Under the pieces are notes generated by a model. That model had not been told where the DNA came from. It saw only the letters and a program-made list of their open reading frames with translations, and made no database searches. The translations under genes were made by a program, and so were the position numbers. Positions 54,276 through 63,157 of a stretch of 64,000 nt of DNA are shown here, piece by piece; the stretch's first letter is position 1, and each line of letters starts with the position of its first letter. The DNA is from Mycolicibacterium komossense (GTDB taxonomy: Bacteria > Actinomycetota > Actinomycetes > Mycobacteriales > Mycobacteriaceae), in NCBI RefSeq assembly GCF_025822605.1, contig NZ_JACKTY010000029.1, positions 127,236 to 191,235 on the forward strand, in the 5' to 3' direction.

Positions 54276-54774
54276 GACATCTCCCACACCGTCACCACAG
54301 ATCACCGGTTGTTGATTCGCGGAGCCACTTCGGACCGGCGGCGTTTGGCAAAGGACGGCGTCTGGACTATGTACAACTCCGCGACATCCCCTCTATTCGC
54401 CGAACCAATCTCAGCTAATAACCGCGTTGACCTTACCACCGCTCCTGACGCCTCGACAGTTATCGGGGTTCGTACCCACACGCGGGATTTGAGGACTAGC
54501 GCGCCGATGCATGTTCACCGGGCTTTATCTGCAGATATGCGCTCAGGCCGCGGACACTGGCCCGGAGTCGCGGCGTCGGAAACAGCATGCACAGCCGGCG
54601 CAATCTGCAGACGCACTTCCGCATTGACAAGCGCTTTCAGCACTTTTCAACGTAGGTGCCAGAGCTCTTTCAGCAATGGATGTAGACGATTCCGCAAAGT
54701 GGACCTCGGCTGATAGGCCATGAGTAGTCGTTGGGCGGATTCTCGTAGGAGGTCCGGTTCGGAGGAGGCTACTC
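54276..54774. other. Non-coding stretch between GT2 and the IS remnant (499 bp)
   Basis: No gene supported. It contains upstream sequence of the GT2 gene and, at its right end, the presumed left flank of the transposase remnant including a 9-bp inverted repeat. Reading frames here are short or are shadows. Confidence 0.4.
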
Positions 54775-54777
54775 ATG
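54719..54777. repeat. 9-bp inverted repeat at the transposase start
   Basis: CATGAGTAG (54719–54727) and CTACTCATG (54769–54777) are perfect inverted repeats 41 nt apart; the right arm includes the transposase ATG at 54775. It may be part of the element's leader or an end. IS110 elements usually lack terminal inverted repeats, so its role is open. Confidence 0.45.
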
Positions 54778-55116
54778 TCGGTGTTGGAGGTTGCGCTTGA
54801 TCCGGCGACGGTGATCGTCGCGATAGATCCGGGTAAGGCATTCCATCGGATGTGGATCAGCAACGGCTCGGGAACGCTGGTCGATCAGATGTCGTTGTCG
54901 GTCTCGCGAGAAGGCATTTCCCAGCTGGAGCTGGCGCCAAACTCACCATCATTCGCCGAGCGGGATGCGCAACTGCGGGCCCGTGGCATGGCCCCGATCC
55001 AGGCCCGCGTCGCGCTTGCCCGCCACGCGTGCCGCCTGGCCTACCGACTACTGCGAACCCATCAACCCTTCGATGAACAGCGCTATCGTCAAGGAAGGCT
55101 CAGCGGCGAACGGTGA
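54775..55116 (+). pseudogene. IS110-type transposase with internal deletion
   Basis: 113 aa from ATG 54775 after GGAGGAGGCTACTC. Residues 12–50 (VIVAIDPGKAFHRMWISNGSGTLVDQMSLSVSREGI) are the start of an IS110 RuvC-like (DEDD) domain. The frame then jumps to NSPSFAERDAQLRARGMAPIQARVALARHACRLAYRLLRTHQPFDEQRYR, which is the extreme C-terminal region of such enzymes. A normal protein is about 350–400 aa, so roughly 250–300 codons are missing in frame. It cannot be active. It marks past mobile-element activity beside the exopolysaccharide cluster. Confidence 0.65.
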
Positions 55117-55824
55117 CGGCCTTGTCGGCTATGCCGCTCGACAGCGCAACCTAGCTTGCCGCCCGCTCGCCCTGGGCCGCCATCACGGCGCACACGAAAG
55201 CCTGCCGGAACTCGACGACCCACCAACCAACACAGACGCACTGTTCATCGCGTTGAAAGCCGAGCATCCCGCCCGGCCGGTCAACCACGCCCAACGTCAA
55301 CCTTGACTGCCAGCGCGAAAGCTAGTGCGCAGGCGGCGCGCCGCCCTGTTGCGCGCAACCGGGCGGATACCGCGCGAACACCTACGTGATCGTTCCGCCA
55401 CGAGAAGTCAACTGCCGACTGATGGACCTGCTCGGCAGTGTCCACCTGCCCCTCGCCGTGGCGCTGTGGGCGCTGCGGGCACGGAGATCGGCGCCACCAG
55501 CGCACAGACTCGGCTGGAGTCCAAGCGTCAACAAGACGTAGCCCGACCAGATCAGCTACTTGCCTTTTGCGTGGGGGCGACGCCAGCACGCTGGGCAACC
55601 TCCCCATATTGCAATTCTTAGCGAATTTCGCCATTGTTTCAAAGAAATTTCTGAATCGGCTGGGCGCCCAAACACATAGCAGCAGTGCGCGATTAATAGA
55701 CCCTCGATGATGGCCGGTCACGCAACGCATCGTTACCAAAGCGATAGGCGTTTCCATTGCAATTAAAGTGACGGAAGTGAAAAGTGTGCTCTCAGATTCC
55801 CCCCGTTTTAGGAGCGCACCCCCG
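55117..55824. other. 708-bp region without an intact gene, decayed sequence and AT-rich promoter
   Basis: The first 450 bp hold broken frames, for example PELDDPPTNTDALFIALKAEHPARPVNHAQRQP-stop ending at 55306 and a later YVIVPPREVNCRLMDLLGSVHLPLAVALWALR-type piece ending in TAG, which I do not recognise; they look like remnants of another lost gene. The final 200 bp are AT-rich and probably contain the promoter of the glycosidase at 55825, with AGGAG at 55810. Confidence 0.45.
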
Positions 55825-57306
55825 ATGCGGAAGATCCGTTTAGGCATTGCACTGTTCGCGCTTCTATCCACGCTCCTGTCGATGGTTGCCTTTCAGCGCG
55901 CGCCCCGTGCTGCCGCCGACGACGCCGTACTTGTCGCCAATTCGATGGCGGTAACCCCATCCTCCGCCGCATCCGTTTACCCTGACAAGACTGCCACCGG
56001 TGGCTCATCACTTCTGCTGCAGTCCAATTCCATTGCCTCCAAGACGATCTCGCTTCCCGCATCAACTTCGGTTACCGTGCGAGTCAAGGGACAGCAGTGC
56101 TTCGGTGCACCGACCATGAGCGTCGCCGTGGACGGAAAGACCGTGATTTCCACGGCGGTCAGTGCGACATCGTGGACGACGTTCACTGTGCCGGTCACCA
56201 TTCCAGCCGGCTCGCACAGCTTTTCCGTTGCCTTCACAAACGACTTTGTTTTCTTCTGCGACCGGAATCTTTTCGTGGACAGTATCACTGTCACCCCCGC
56301 GGTGGCCTCGAACCCACCCACAACAACCCCACCTGTGCAAGTGAACTTTCATGGTCTAGTCGGGGGTAATCAAAGCGGTGCGTTGTTCCAAATGTCAGAT
56401 GCCGACCTGGGGCGCGAGCTCGATATGGCCGCCGCCGCAGGGGTGCGCCTCATACGCCTTGGCGTGGACTGGTCGTCCATTGAATTCAACAAGGGTGTCC
56501 GCGACTGGTCGGGCACCGACCGCGTCGTCAACGCCGTTGTCGCCAGAGGCATGAGCCCGCTGGGGCTTGTCACCTACACACCGCAGTGGGCCAGTGGCTC
56601 GTCAGACAGTCACACTCCCCCGACGGATCCGAACACCTTTGCCTCCTTCGCCAAGGATGCGGCGACGAGATACTTGGGCAAAATCGCGGCCTGGGAAGTG
56701 TGGAACGAACCCAACATCGTGGCGTTCTTCAAACCCAAACCCAATATCGCCACCTACAACAAACTGTTGGCCGCCAGCTACACCGCCATCAAGTCGGTCA
56801 GCGCCAATCTGACGGTCGTCTCGGCTGGACTCTCGCCCGCCGGCGACAACGGCACCGATATCGCTCCGTTGACGTTCGTCAAGGGGATCTACTCGGCAGG
56901 CGCGAACAAGTACCTGGACGCTCTCGGCATGCACCCCTACACTTTTCCGGCGTTGCCTAACGATCCAACGACGGCGTCCTGGAGCGCATTTCAGCTGATG
57001 ACCCCGATGCGCGCCGTGATGGTCGCCGGCGGTGACACGGCGAAATTGATCTGGCTCACGGAATTCGGCGCCCCGACGGGAACCGATCCGGCTGCCGTCA
57101 CCGAGAGCGTTCAGGCACAGACCATTTCGATCGTGCTCCAGACCGCCCGCGATACGGCATGGCTAGGCCCGGCATTCCTCTACTCGATCCGCGATGCGGG
57201 CACCGACCCGTCGGACCGTGAACAGAACTTCGGCGTCCTGCGCAAGGATTTCTCCGCCAAGGCCGGCTATGCAGCCCTCAAGGCGATCGCCACCGCATCG
57301 CAGTGA
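55825..57306 (+). CDS. Secreted glycosidase with N-terminal carbohydrate-binding module, copy 2
   Basis: 493 aa from ATG 55825 (frame open to 55768). A signal peptide (MRKIRLGIALFALLSTLLSMVAF..RAAADD) is followed by a CBM60/36-like beta-sandwich (~33–160) with a cysteine pair at 92 and 145. A Pro/Thr linker (NPPTTTPPVQV) leads to a TIM-barrel glycosidase paralogous to the one at 44505. Acid/base Glu295 is in AWEVWNEPN and the nucleophile Glu413 in IWLTEFGAPTG. This copy is exported and has a sugar-binding module, so it could act on the finished polymer outside the cell. Confidence 0.85.
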   Translation: MRKIRLGIALFALLSTLLSMVAFQRAPRAAADDAVLVANSMAVTPSSAASVYPDKTATGGSSLLLQSNSIASKTISLPASTSVTVRVKGQQCFGAPTMSVAVDGKTVISTAVSATSWTTFTVPVTIPAGSHSFSVAFTNDFVFFCDRNLFVDSITVTPAVASNPPTTTPPVQVNFHGLVGGNQSGALFQMSDADLGRELDMAAAAGVRLIRLGVDWSSIEFNKGVRDWSGTDRVVNAVVARGMSPLGLVTYTPQWASGSSDSHTPPTDPNTFASFAKDAATRYLGKIAAWEVWNEPNIVAFFKPKPNIATYNKLLAASYTAIKSVSANLTVVSAGLSPAGDNGTDIAPLTFVKGIYSAGANKYLDALGMHPYTFPALPNDPTTASWSAFQLMTPMRAVMVAGGDTAKLIWLTEFGAPTGTDPAAVTESVQAQTISIVLQTARDTAWLGPAFLYSIRDAGTDPSDREQNFGVLRKDFSAKAGYAALKAIATASQ

Positions 57307-57332
57307 GTACCCCAACTACTGACCGGTTCGGG

Positions 57333-58502
57333 TCAGCGCAGGAGGGCGCGTGACATCACGACCCGTTGGATTTGGTTGGTGCCTTCATAGATCTGGGTGA
57401 TCTTGGCATCGCGCATCATCCGTTCCACCGGGAAATCAGTGGTGTAGCCGGCACCACCGAAGAGCTGCACCGCATCGGTGGTGACCTCCATCGCCACATC
57501 GGAGGCAAAGCATTTCGACGCCGCCGAGATGAAGCCGAGATTGCCCTCACCGCGCTCGGCACGCGCAGCGGCCGAGTAGACCATCAGCCGGGCCGCCTCG
57601 ACCTTCATCGCCATATCGGCGAGCATGAACTGCACTCCCTGGAAATCAGAGATCGACTGTCCGAACTGCTTGCGGTCCTTGGTATAGGCGATCGCGGCGT
57701 CCACCGCGCCCTGGGCGATGCCCACCGCCTGCGCACCGATCGTCGGACGCGTGTGGTCCAGCGTGGCCAACGCCGTCTTAAAACCGGTGCCCGGCGCACC
57801 GATGATCCGGTCACCGGGAATGCGGCAATTCTCGAAGTACAACTCGGTGGTCGGCGAGCCCTTGATCCCGAGCTTGCGCTCCTTGGGGCCGACGGCGAAG
57901 CCCTCGTCGTCCTTGTGCACCATGAACGACGAAATGCCGTTGGCACCCTTGTCGGGGTCGGTCACCGCCATCACCGTGTACCAGGTCGACTTGCCCCCGT
58001 TCGTGATCCAACACTTGGCACCATTGAGAATCCAGTCATCCCCGTCGGCCTTGGCCCGCGTCCGCATCGAGGCAGCGTCACTGCCGGCCTCGCGCTCCGA
58101 CAGCGCATAGGAGGCCATTGCCTCACCAGAGGCCAACGACGGCAACACCTGCTTCTTCAGCTCGTCGCTGCCCCGCAGGATCAAGCCCATGGTGCCCAGC
58201 TTGTTGACCGCCGGGATCAGTGAGGCCGACGCATCGACGCGCGCCACCTCTTCGATGACGATGCACGCCGCCACCGAGTCAGCGCCTTGCCCGTCGTACT
58301 CCTCCGGCACGTGCACAGCGTTAAAACCCGAGGCGATCAGCGCCTGCAAGGCCTCGTCAGGGAATCGTGCGTGCTCATCGACGTCGGCTGCGTGCGGCGC
58401 GATCTCCTTCTCCGACAGTGCCCGGATCGCGGCCCGGAGCTCGACATGCTCCTCCGGCAGTTGAAACAGATCGAACGACGAATTACCGGCCCAACCAGCC
58501 AT
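57333..58502 (-). CDS. fadE25: Acyl-CoA dehydrogenase FadE25
   Basis: 389 aa from ATG 58502 (the ATG at 58505 is too near AGGAG), exactly the M. tuberculosis length. Signatures are ASYALSEREAGSDAASMRTRAK, WITNGGKSTWYTVMAV, and the C-terminal QLFGGAGYTTDFPVERMMRDAKITQIYEGTNQIQRVVMSRALLR with the catalytic base region. It is an FAD-dependent enzyme oxidising acyl-CoA to enoyl-CoA. Its substrate is unknown; it always sits with purE/purK in mycobacteria. Confidence 0.96.
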   Translation of the reverse strand: MAGWAGNSSFDLFQLPEEHVELRAAIRALSEKEIAPHAADVDEHARFPDEALQALIASGFNAVHVPEEYDGQGADSVAACIVIEEVARVDASASLIPAVNKLGTMGLILRGSDELKKQVLPSLASGEAMASYALSEREAGSDAASMRTRAKADGDDWILNGAKCWITNGGKSTWYTVMAVTDPDKGANGISSFMVHKDDEGFAVGPKERKLGIKGSPTTELYFENCRIPGDRIIGAPGTGFKTALATLDHTRPTIGAQAVGIAQGAVDAAIAYTKDRKQFGQSISDFQGVQFMLADMAMKVEAARLMVYSAAARAERGEGNLGFISAASKCFASDVAMEVTTDAVQLFGGAGYTTDFPVERMMRDAKITQIYEGTNQIQRVVMSRALLR

Positions 58503-58531
58503 CATGGTCTCCTTGCTACTCGCCGGTAACT

Positions 58532-59047
58532 TTACCCGGCTGTGTCGTGTCCGAGAAGTCGGTCCCGAAGCGCCCGGTCTTTCTCTAGCACCATCGCTTC
58601 CAGATCGGCTTGGAACTGGATCATCCGGCCACGCAGCGCGGGGTCGGATGCGCCGAGGATTCGCGCTGCCAGCAGTCCGGCGTTGCGGGCCCCGCCGATG
58701 GACACCGTCGCCACCGGCACTCCGGCCGGCATCTGCACGATCGACAGCAGGGAATCCAGACCATCCAGTCGGACCAGCGGTACCGGTACGCCGATCACCG
58801 GCAGCGGCGTCGCCGATGCCACCATCCCAGGTAGATGGGCCGCTCCACCGGCACCGGCGATGATGACCTGGATGCCCCGCGCAACGGCGCCTTGCGCGTA
58901 GTCGAGCATGCGGCCGGGTGTGCGGTGTGCGGACACGACCCCGACCTCGAACGGAATCTCGAATTCGGCAAGCGCTTCGGCTGCGTCGGACATCACCGAC
59001 CAGTCGCTGTCGCTACCCATGATGAGCCCGACGAGGGGTGTGCTCAT
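58532..59047 (-). CDS. purE: N5-carboxyaminoimidazole ribonucleotide mutase
   Basis: 171 aa from ATG 59047, overlapping the purK stop (ATGA). It is class I Pur[62 protein letters not shown]. It converts N5-CAIR to CAIR in purine synthesis after PurK. The in-frame extension upstream lies inside purK and is not coding here. Confidence 0.97.
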   Translation of the reverse strand: MSTPLVGLIMGSDSDWSVMSDAAEALAEFEIPFEVGVVSAHRTPGRMLDYAQGAVARGIQVIIAGAGGAAHLPGMVASATPLPVIGVPVPLVRLDGLDSLLSIVQMPAGVPVATVSIGGARNAGLLAARILGASDPALRGRMIQFQADLEAMVLEKDRALRDRLLGHDTAG

Positions 59048-60282
59048 GAGTGTTCGTCCCATCCGTCGGTCCATTCGGCGTGCGACAACCAGTGTGCGGC
59101 CCGCATGGCACGCTCCCGAAGGGCAGCCACGTCTGGGCTTCTGCCGCCGTTTGGCGGCGCGACAATATTGACATGCCCGAGCTTGCGTCCCGCTCGCTCG
59201 CCCTTGCCGTACAGGTGCACCTTCGCGTCGGGCATCCGGGCGAACAGATGGTGCACCCGTTCGTCCACCGACATGGCGGGCGCCTGCGGGGCGCCGAGCA
59301 CATTGCCCATGACGGTCACGGACCCCGTGGCCGACGTATCGCCAAGCGGGTAATCCAGAACAGCCCGCAAGTGTTGTTCGAACTGGCTGGTCACCGACCC
59401 GTCCATGGTCCAGTGACCGGAATTGTGCGGCCGCATCGCGAGCTCGTTGACCAACAGCGTGCCCGCCGTGGTCTCGAACAGCTCGACGGCGAGGACCCCA
59501 ACCACGCCGAGTTCGTGCGCCAGCCGTAGGCCGAGTTCCTGTGCCGCCGCGGCCAGTTCGTCGGAAAGATCCTGCGCCGGGGCGATCACCTCGACACAAA
59601 TACCGTCCCGTTGCACGGTTTCGACCACGGGCCACGCCGCGCCCTGCCCGAACGGGGACCTCGCCACCAAGGCCGAGAGCTCGCGGCGCATCGCCACTCG
59701 TTCCTCCACAAGCACCGGCACGCCACGATCAAGGTAGTCACTCGCGATCGCCCTGGCTGCCGTCGGGTCATCGGCCATGCTGACCCCACGCCCGTCGTAA
59801 CCGCCACGGATCGTCTTGATGACCACGGGGCCGCCGATCTCCTCGGCGAACGCCACCACATCGTCGGCGGTCTCCACCGCAGAGTAGCGCGGCACGGGCG
59901 CGCCCAGCGCAGCAAGTCTCCGACGCATGATCAGCTTGTCCTGGGCATGGATCAGCGCACCGGGCGGCGGCGCGACGTTGACGCCCTCGGCGACGAGGGT
60001 GTCGAGCATCTCGGTCGGCACGTGCTCGTGATCGAACGTCAGGGCATCGGCGCCCGCGGCAACCTTGCGCAGGGCGTCCAGGTCGGTGTGCGAGCCGATG
60101 ACGACATCGGGACTGACCTGCGCGGCCGGATCGGCGGGGTCGACGGCCAGAACCCGCAGGGTCTGACCCAGGGCGATCGCCGCCTGGTGGGTCATCCTGG
60201 CGAGCTGACCGCCGCCGATCATCGCGACGACAGGGTTTGCCCTTGGGGGCCGGGTGGGTGAGGTGGGTGCCACGGCCATCAT
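59044..60282 (-). CDS. purK: N5-carboxyaminoimidazole ribonucleotide synthase
   Basis: 412 aa, ATG 60282. It is an ATP-grasp enzyme: N-terminal [21 protein letters not shown]-binding [16 protein letters not shown] and [33 protein letters not shown]. It makes N5-CAIR from AIR, bicarbonate and ATP and hands it to PurE, encoded next. Divergent from the GtrA-like gene across 86 bp. Confidence 0.97.
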   Translation of the reverse strand: MMAVAPTSPTRPPRANPVVAMIGGGQLARMTHQAAIALGQTLRVLAVDPADPAAQVSPDVVIGSHTDLDALRKVAAGADALTFDHEHVPTEMLDTLVAEGVNVAPPPGALIHAQDKLIMRRRLAALGAPVPRYSAVETADDVVAFAEEIGGPVVIKTIRGGYDGRGVSMADDPTAARAIASDYLDRGVPVLVEERVAMRRELSALVARSPFGQGAAWPVVETVQRDGICVEVIAPAQDLSDELAAAAQELGLRLAHELGVVGVLAVELFETTAGTLLVNELAMRPHNSGHWTMDGSVTSQFEQHLRAVLDYPLGDTSATGSVTVMGNVLGAPQAPAMSVDERVHHLFARMPDAKVHLYGKGERAGRKLGHVNIVAPPNGGRSPDVAALRERAMRAAHWLSHAEWTDGWDEHS

Positions 60283-60368
60283 GGTGTCATGACCGCAATG
60301 CGAGGGGTTGACCTGCGGCGCGACAGCGCTTTCGCGGCGGAACCGTTGCATACGTACACTAAGGAGTC

Positions 60369-61028
60369 GTGTCCTTCGCTGATGCCACGATCGCGCGCCT
60401 GCCGCGACCGGTCCGTCCATTTGCCGAACGGCACCATGAACTCATCAAGTTCGCCATTGTCGGCGGCACCACATTCATCATCGATTCGGCGATTTTCTAC
60501 ACGCTCAAGCTGACGATTCTCGAGCCGAAGCCGGTCACGGCGAAGATCATCGCCGGTGTCGTCGCGGTCATCGCGTCCTACATCCTCAACCGCGAGTGGA
60601 GCTTCCGCGATCGCGGCGGCCGGGAGCGTCATCACGAAGCACTGCTGTTCTTCGGTTTCAGCGCTGTCGGCGTGCTCCTGAGCATGGCGCCGCTGTGGTT
60701 CTCCAGCTACGTCCTGCAGCTTCGGGTGCCGACTGTGACGTTGACCATGGAGAACATCGCGGACTTTTTGTCGGCCTACATCATCGGCAATCTGCTGCAG
60801 ATGGGGTTCCGGTTCTGGGCGTTCAAGCGGTGGGTATTCCCCGATGCGCTCGGTGGCGACTCGGAGAAGGCCCTGGAATCCGCGCTCACCGGTGGCGGTA
60901 TCGCTGAGGTATTCGAGGACGAGTTCGAGGCACACCCCCCCAAGGTCACCCCGCTACGCCGGCCGAGCCGGCGTTCGCCCGATCAGCTGGGCGATTCTTC
61001 AGACCCCAAGGTGTCGAAGACTTCGTGA
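60369..61028 (+). CDS. GtrA-family membrane protein
   Basis: 219 aa from GTG 60369 with AAGGAGTC directly upstream. Four TM spans lie at ~27–47, ~57–75, ~92–115 and ~135–155 (LIKFAIVGGTTFIIDSAIFYTL at the first), typical of GtrA-like proteins thought to move lipid-linked sugars. The C-terminal 60 residues are cytoplasmic and variable. It corresponds to Rv3277. The 3' end overlaps the convergent PH-domain gene by 46 nt. A decayed copy of its 5' end lies at 61773. Confidence 0.9.
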   Translation: MSFADATIARLPRPVRPFAERHHELIKFAIVGGTTFIIDSAIFYTLKLTILEPKPVTAKIIAGVVAVIASYILNREWSFRDRGGRERHHEALLFFGFSAVGVLLSMAPLWFSSYVLQLRVPTVTLTMENIADFLSAYIIGNLLQMGFRFWAFKRWVFPDALGGDSEKALESALTGGGIAEVFEDEFEAHPPKVTPLRRPSRRSPDQLGDSSDPKVSKTS

Positions 61029-61501
61029 TAGAGCAGCGCATGCACCTGCTCGACCCGGGGAATATCGTAGAAATCCAACGGGTCCTGCGACGCTGATTCG
61101 ATGATCAGGGTGCCGGTGCGCAGCATCCGGTCCAATAGTCCGTGCCTGAACTCCACGCTGTTGATCCGGGCCAACGGAATATCGATACCGGTGCGGGTCA
61201 GTAAGCCGTGCCGGAACATCACCCGGCGGTCGGTGATCACGAAATGCGTTGTCCACCAGGTGAAAAACGGCCAGAGCGTCAGCCAGCCGATCAGCACCAG
61301 CCAGATCGCCAGAATGACAAGTGACACCACCGTCTTGGCGGTCCGTTCCCAGCCCAATGAGTTGACGTAGGCGGCAACGAACGATGCAGCGGCGGTGGCA
61401 ACGATGAGAACCAACACCGGCCCGATGAGGCGTTTCCAGTGCGGATGGCGATGCAGGACCACCTGCTCGTCCTTGGCGAGAACATTTTCCGGGTAGCTCA
61501 C
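60983..61501 (-). CDS. PH-domain-containing membrane protein (Rv3278c-like)
   Basis: 172 aa from GTG 61501. Two TM spans (~27–47 and ~58–80) are followed by a bacterial PH-like (bPH) domain: HFVITDRRVMFRHGLLTRTGIDIPLARINSVEFRHGLLDRMLRTGTLIIES. The start VSYPENVLAKDEQVVLHRHPHWK is the conserved family opening. Function unknown. In M. tuberculosis the next gene is birA; here birA is far away. Confidence 0.9.
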   Translation of the reverse strand: MSYPENVLAKDEQVVLHRHPHWKRLIGPVLVLIVATAAASFVAAYVNSLGWERTAKTVVSLVILAIWLVLIGWLTLWPFFTWWTTHFVITDRRVMFRHGLLTRTGIDIPLARINSVEFRHGLLDRMLRTGTLIIESASQDPLDFYDIPRVEQVHALLYHEVFDTLGSEESPS

Positions 61502-62026
61502 GATGGCACTGTACGCAGCCGTAGGGCTCGCGAGCAGTCCAACCGGGGCAGCGCCACCAGCGGTTCTGGCAACCGATAATTCTGCGGCGACGATCCATTG
61601 TCCGGGCGATTGCTGGCCGACATTTGCCGCGATGTCAACAAGTGGCTGAATTTGGGTTGCTGAATCCCTTTTCCAGTCGGCCGTCGCGCGCGGTCAGCGT
61701 CGTAATGCCCTCACCACCGTGCGCAGATCGGCCATCATCCACCACACCGGGAGGCGACCACCAGGTCGATCCCGCTTCGCTGACGATACGATCGCAGCAC
61801 TACCTCGGCCGGTGCATCCATTGCCGAGCGGCACCGTGAACGCATCAAGTAGGAGCATCGAAACGGCCGCGCCGGGCCGCCTCGAGGAGTTCGTCCTCGC
61901 GGCGGCGGTTAGCAGTCAGCAACGTTCTGAAGGTATAGTTGGCACACGTGTGCACGCATCGCATCCAGAGCGCATCACATTTGCCAGCATTGCGATGCCC
62001 CCCGGGGAATCGGGAGAGGAACGGTC
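61502..62026 (+). other. Intergenic region with gtrA remnant and GT4 promoter (525 bp)
   Basis: No intact gene. It holds the gtrA 5' remnant (61773–61851), a TATAGT -10-like box (61934–61939), a perfect 12-bp palindrome GCACACGTGTGC (61942–61953) and the ribosome-binding site GGGAGAGGAACG before the GTG at 62027. Long frames crossing here have mixed composition and are not supported. Confidence 0.5.
61773..61851 (+). pseudogene. Decayed duplicate of the gtrA 5' end
   Basis: The peptide RFADDTIAALPRPVHP aligns with the GtrA N-terminus SFADATIARLPRPVRP. After a one-base deletion the next frame gives AERHRERIK-stop against GtrA AERHHELIK. Nucleotide similarity runs for about 79 bp and stops. 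So a 5' piece of gtrA was copied about 1.4 kb downstream and then decayed. Confidence 0.65.
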
Positions 62027-63157
62027 GTGCGCGCACTGTTCATTAACGAGAACATCGGCGGCCATGCCACCGTTCATCATTCGCTCCGTCGAGCATTTGC
62101 GCAGCGTAACGATATTGACGTTGAGTTCATCGACGCCAACGAGCCTCAGCTCATCGCAAAGGTCCTGCGCAAACCGGTGCCCGTGCTTGGCCGTTGGGAT
62201 GTCGACCTGCAACCGTTGCGAAGCCAGTTGCTGCACTCCTGTGCGCTACGTCAACGGGTGGCGGACCGGCTACTCCAGGGCGACATCGACGTCATGCACG
62301 TCTACACACAAAACTGCATGCTTGGCTCCCATCGGTTGCTTCAGCAGGTACCTACCGTCGTCACCACCGATAGCACCAACGAGCTGAATGCCTACTCGCT
62401 CTCTTACCGCACCGCGACCAGGTTCACGCCATGGGCGGTCCGGGCCTCGTTGCCGTTCGAACGCCGTGTTCTCGAAGCCGCAAGAATGGTGGTCTCCAAC
62501 GCCGATCGAGTCACAACGTCATTGACGGGTCCCGCTTACCACTTGGCGCCCGAGAAGGTGATAACCCAGCCGATGGGGATCTGGTCGCCATTCCTGGATG
62601 GCTCGCGCCGGCTACCAGAACCGCCGGCCGATCGGCGTCCGACGATCGTCTTCGTTGGCGCCCAGATGGAGCCCAAGGGCGGGAATACCCTGCTGGATCT
62701 TCATCAGCGGTATTTGGCCGACAGATGCGACCTGCTGCTCATCACCAGAGATGCGGTCGGAACGCACCCGGCGGTCACCGTCGTCAACGACCTGAGTTCC
62801 GGCGATGACCGGCTCTGGGATCTTCTCGCGGGCGCCGACATGATGTGCTTTCCGTCGGCAATCGACCAATCACCGAATGTCATCCTTGAGGCCGGCGCCG
62901 CGGGCCTTCCGGTCATCGCCTCACGAACCGGTGCGATACCGGACATGGTGGTCGACGGCCGCACGGGAATCCTGGTCGACCATCTCGATCAGGCGAACAT
63001 CCTGGCCGCCCTCAGAATGCTCCTCGACAACCCCGCCAAGCGGCGTGACATGGGCCGCGCGGCACACGCGCATATCGCCGAACACTTCGACATCCAGCAC
63101 AGCGCCGCCATGTTGACCGCACTGTTCGCTGACATCACCACGGCGGCTCGTCGGTGA
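62027..63157 (+). CDS. GT4-family glycosyltransferase
   Basis: 376 aa from GTG 62027, preceded by GGGAGAGGAACGGTC. N-terminal MRALFINENIGGHATVHHSLRRAF, donor domain TIVFVGAQMEPKGGNTLLDLHQRYL, SAIDQSPNVILEAGAAGLPVIASRTGAIPDMVVDGRTGILV (EX7E-like). It overlaps the deacetylase start (GTGA), so the two make one unit. Likely a second, smaller polysaccharide or a modification step for the large cluster. Confidence 0.9.
   Translation: MRALFINENIGGHATVHHSLRRAFAQRNDIDVEFIDANEPQLIAKVLRKPVPVLGRWDVDLQPLRSQLLHSCALRQRVADRLLQGDIDVMHVYTQNCMLGSHRLLQQVPTVVTTDSTNELNAYSLSYRTATRFTPWAVRASLPFERRVLEAARMVVSNADRVTTSLTGPAYHLAPEKVITQPMGIWSPFLDGSRRLPEPPADRRPTIVFVGAQMEPKGGNTLLDLHQRYLADRCDLLLITRDAVGTHPAVTVVNDLSSGDDRLWDLLAGADMMCFPSAIDQSPNVILEAGAAGLPVIASRTGAIPDMVVDGRTGILVDHLDQANILAALRMLLDNPAKRRDMGRAAHAHIAEHFDIQHSAAMLTALFADITTAARR

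Noticed and set aside
53451..54713. 420-aa plus-strand open frame opposite the GT2 gene
   Set aside because: The minus strand encodes an unmistakable GT2 glycosyltransferase; the plus frame is a shadow.
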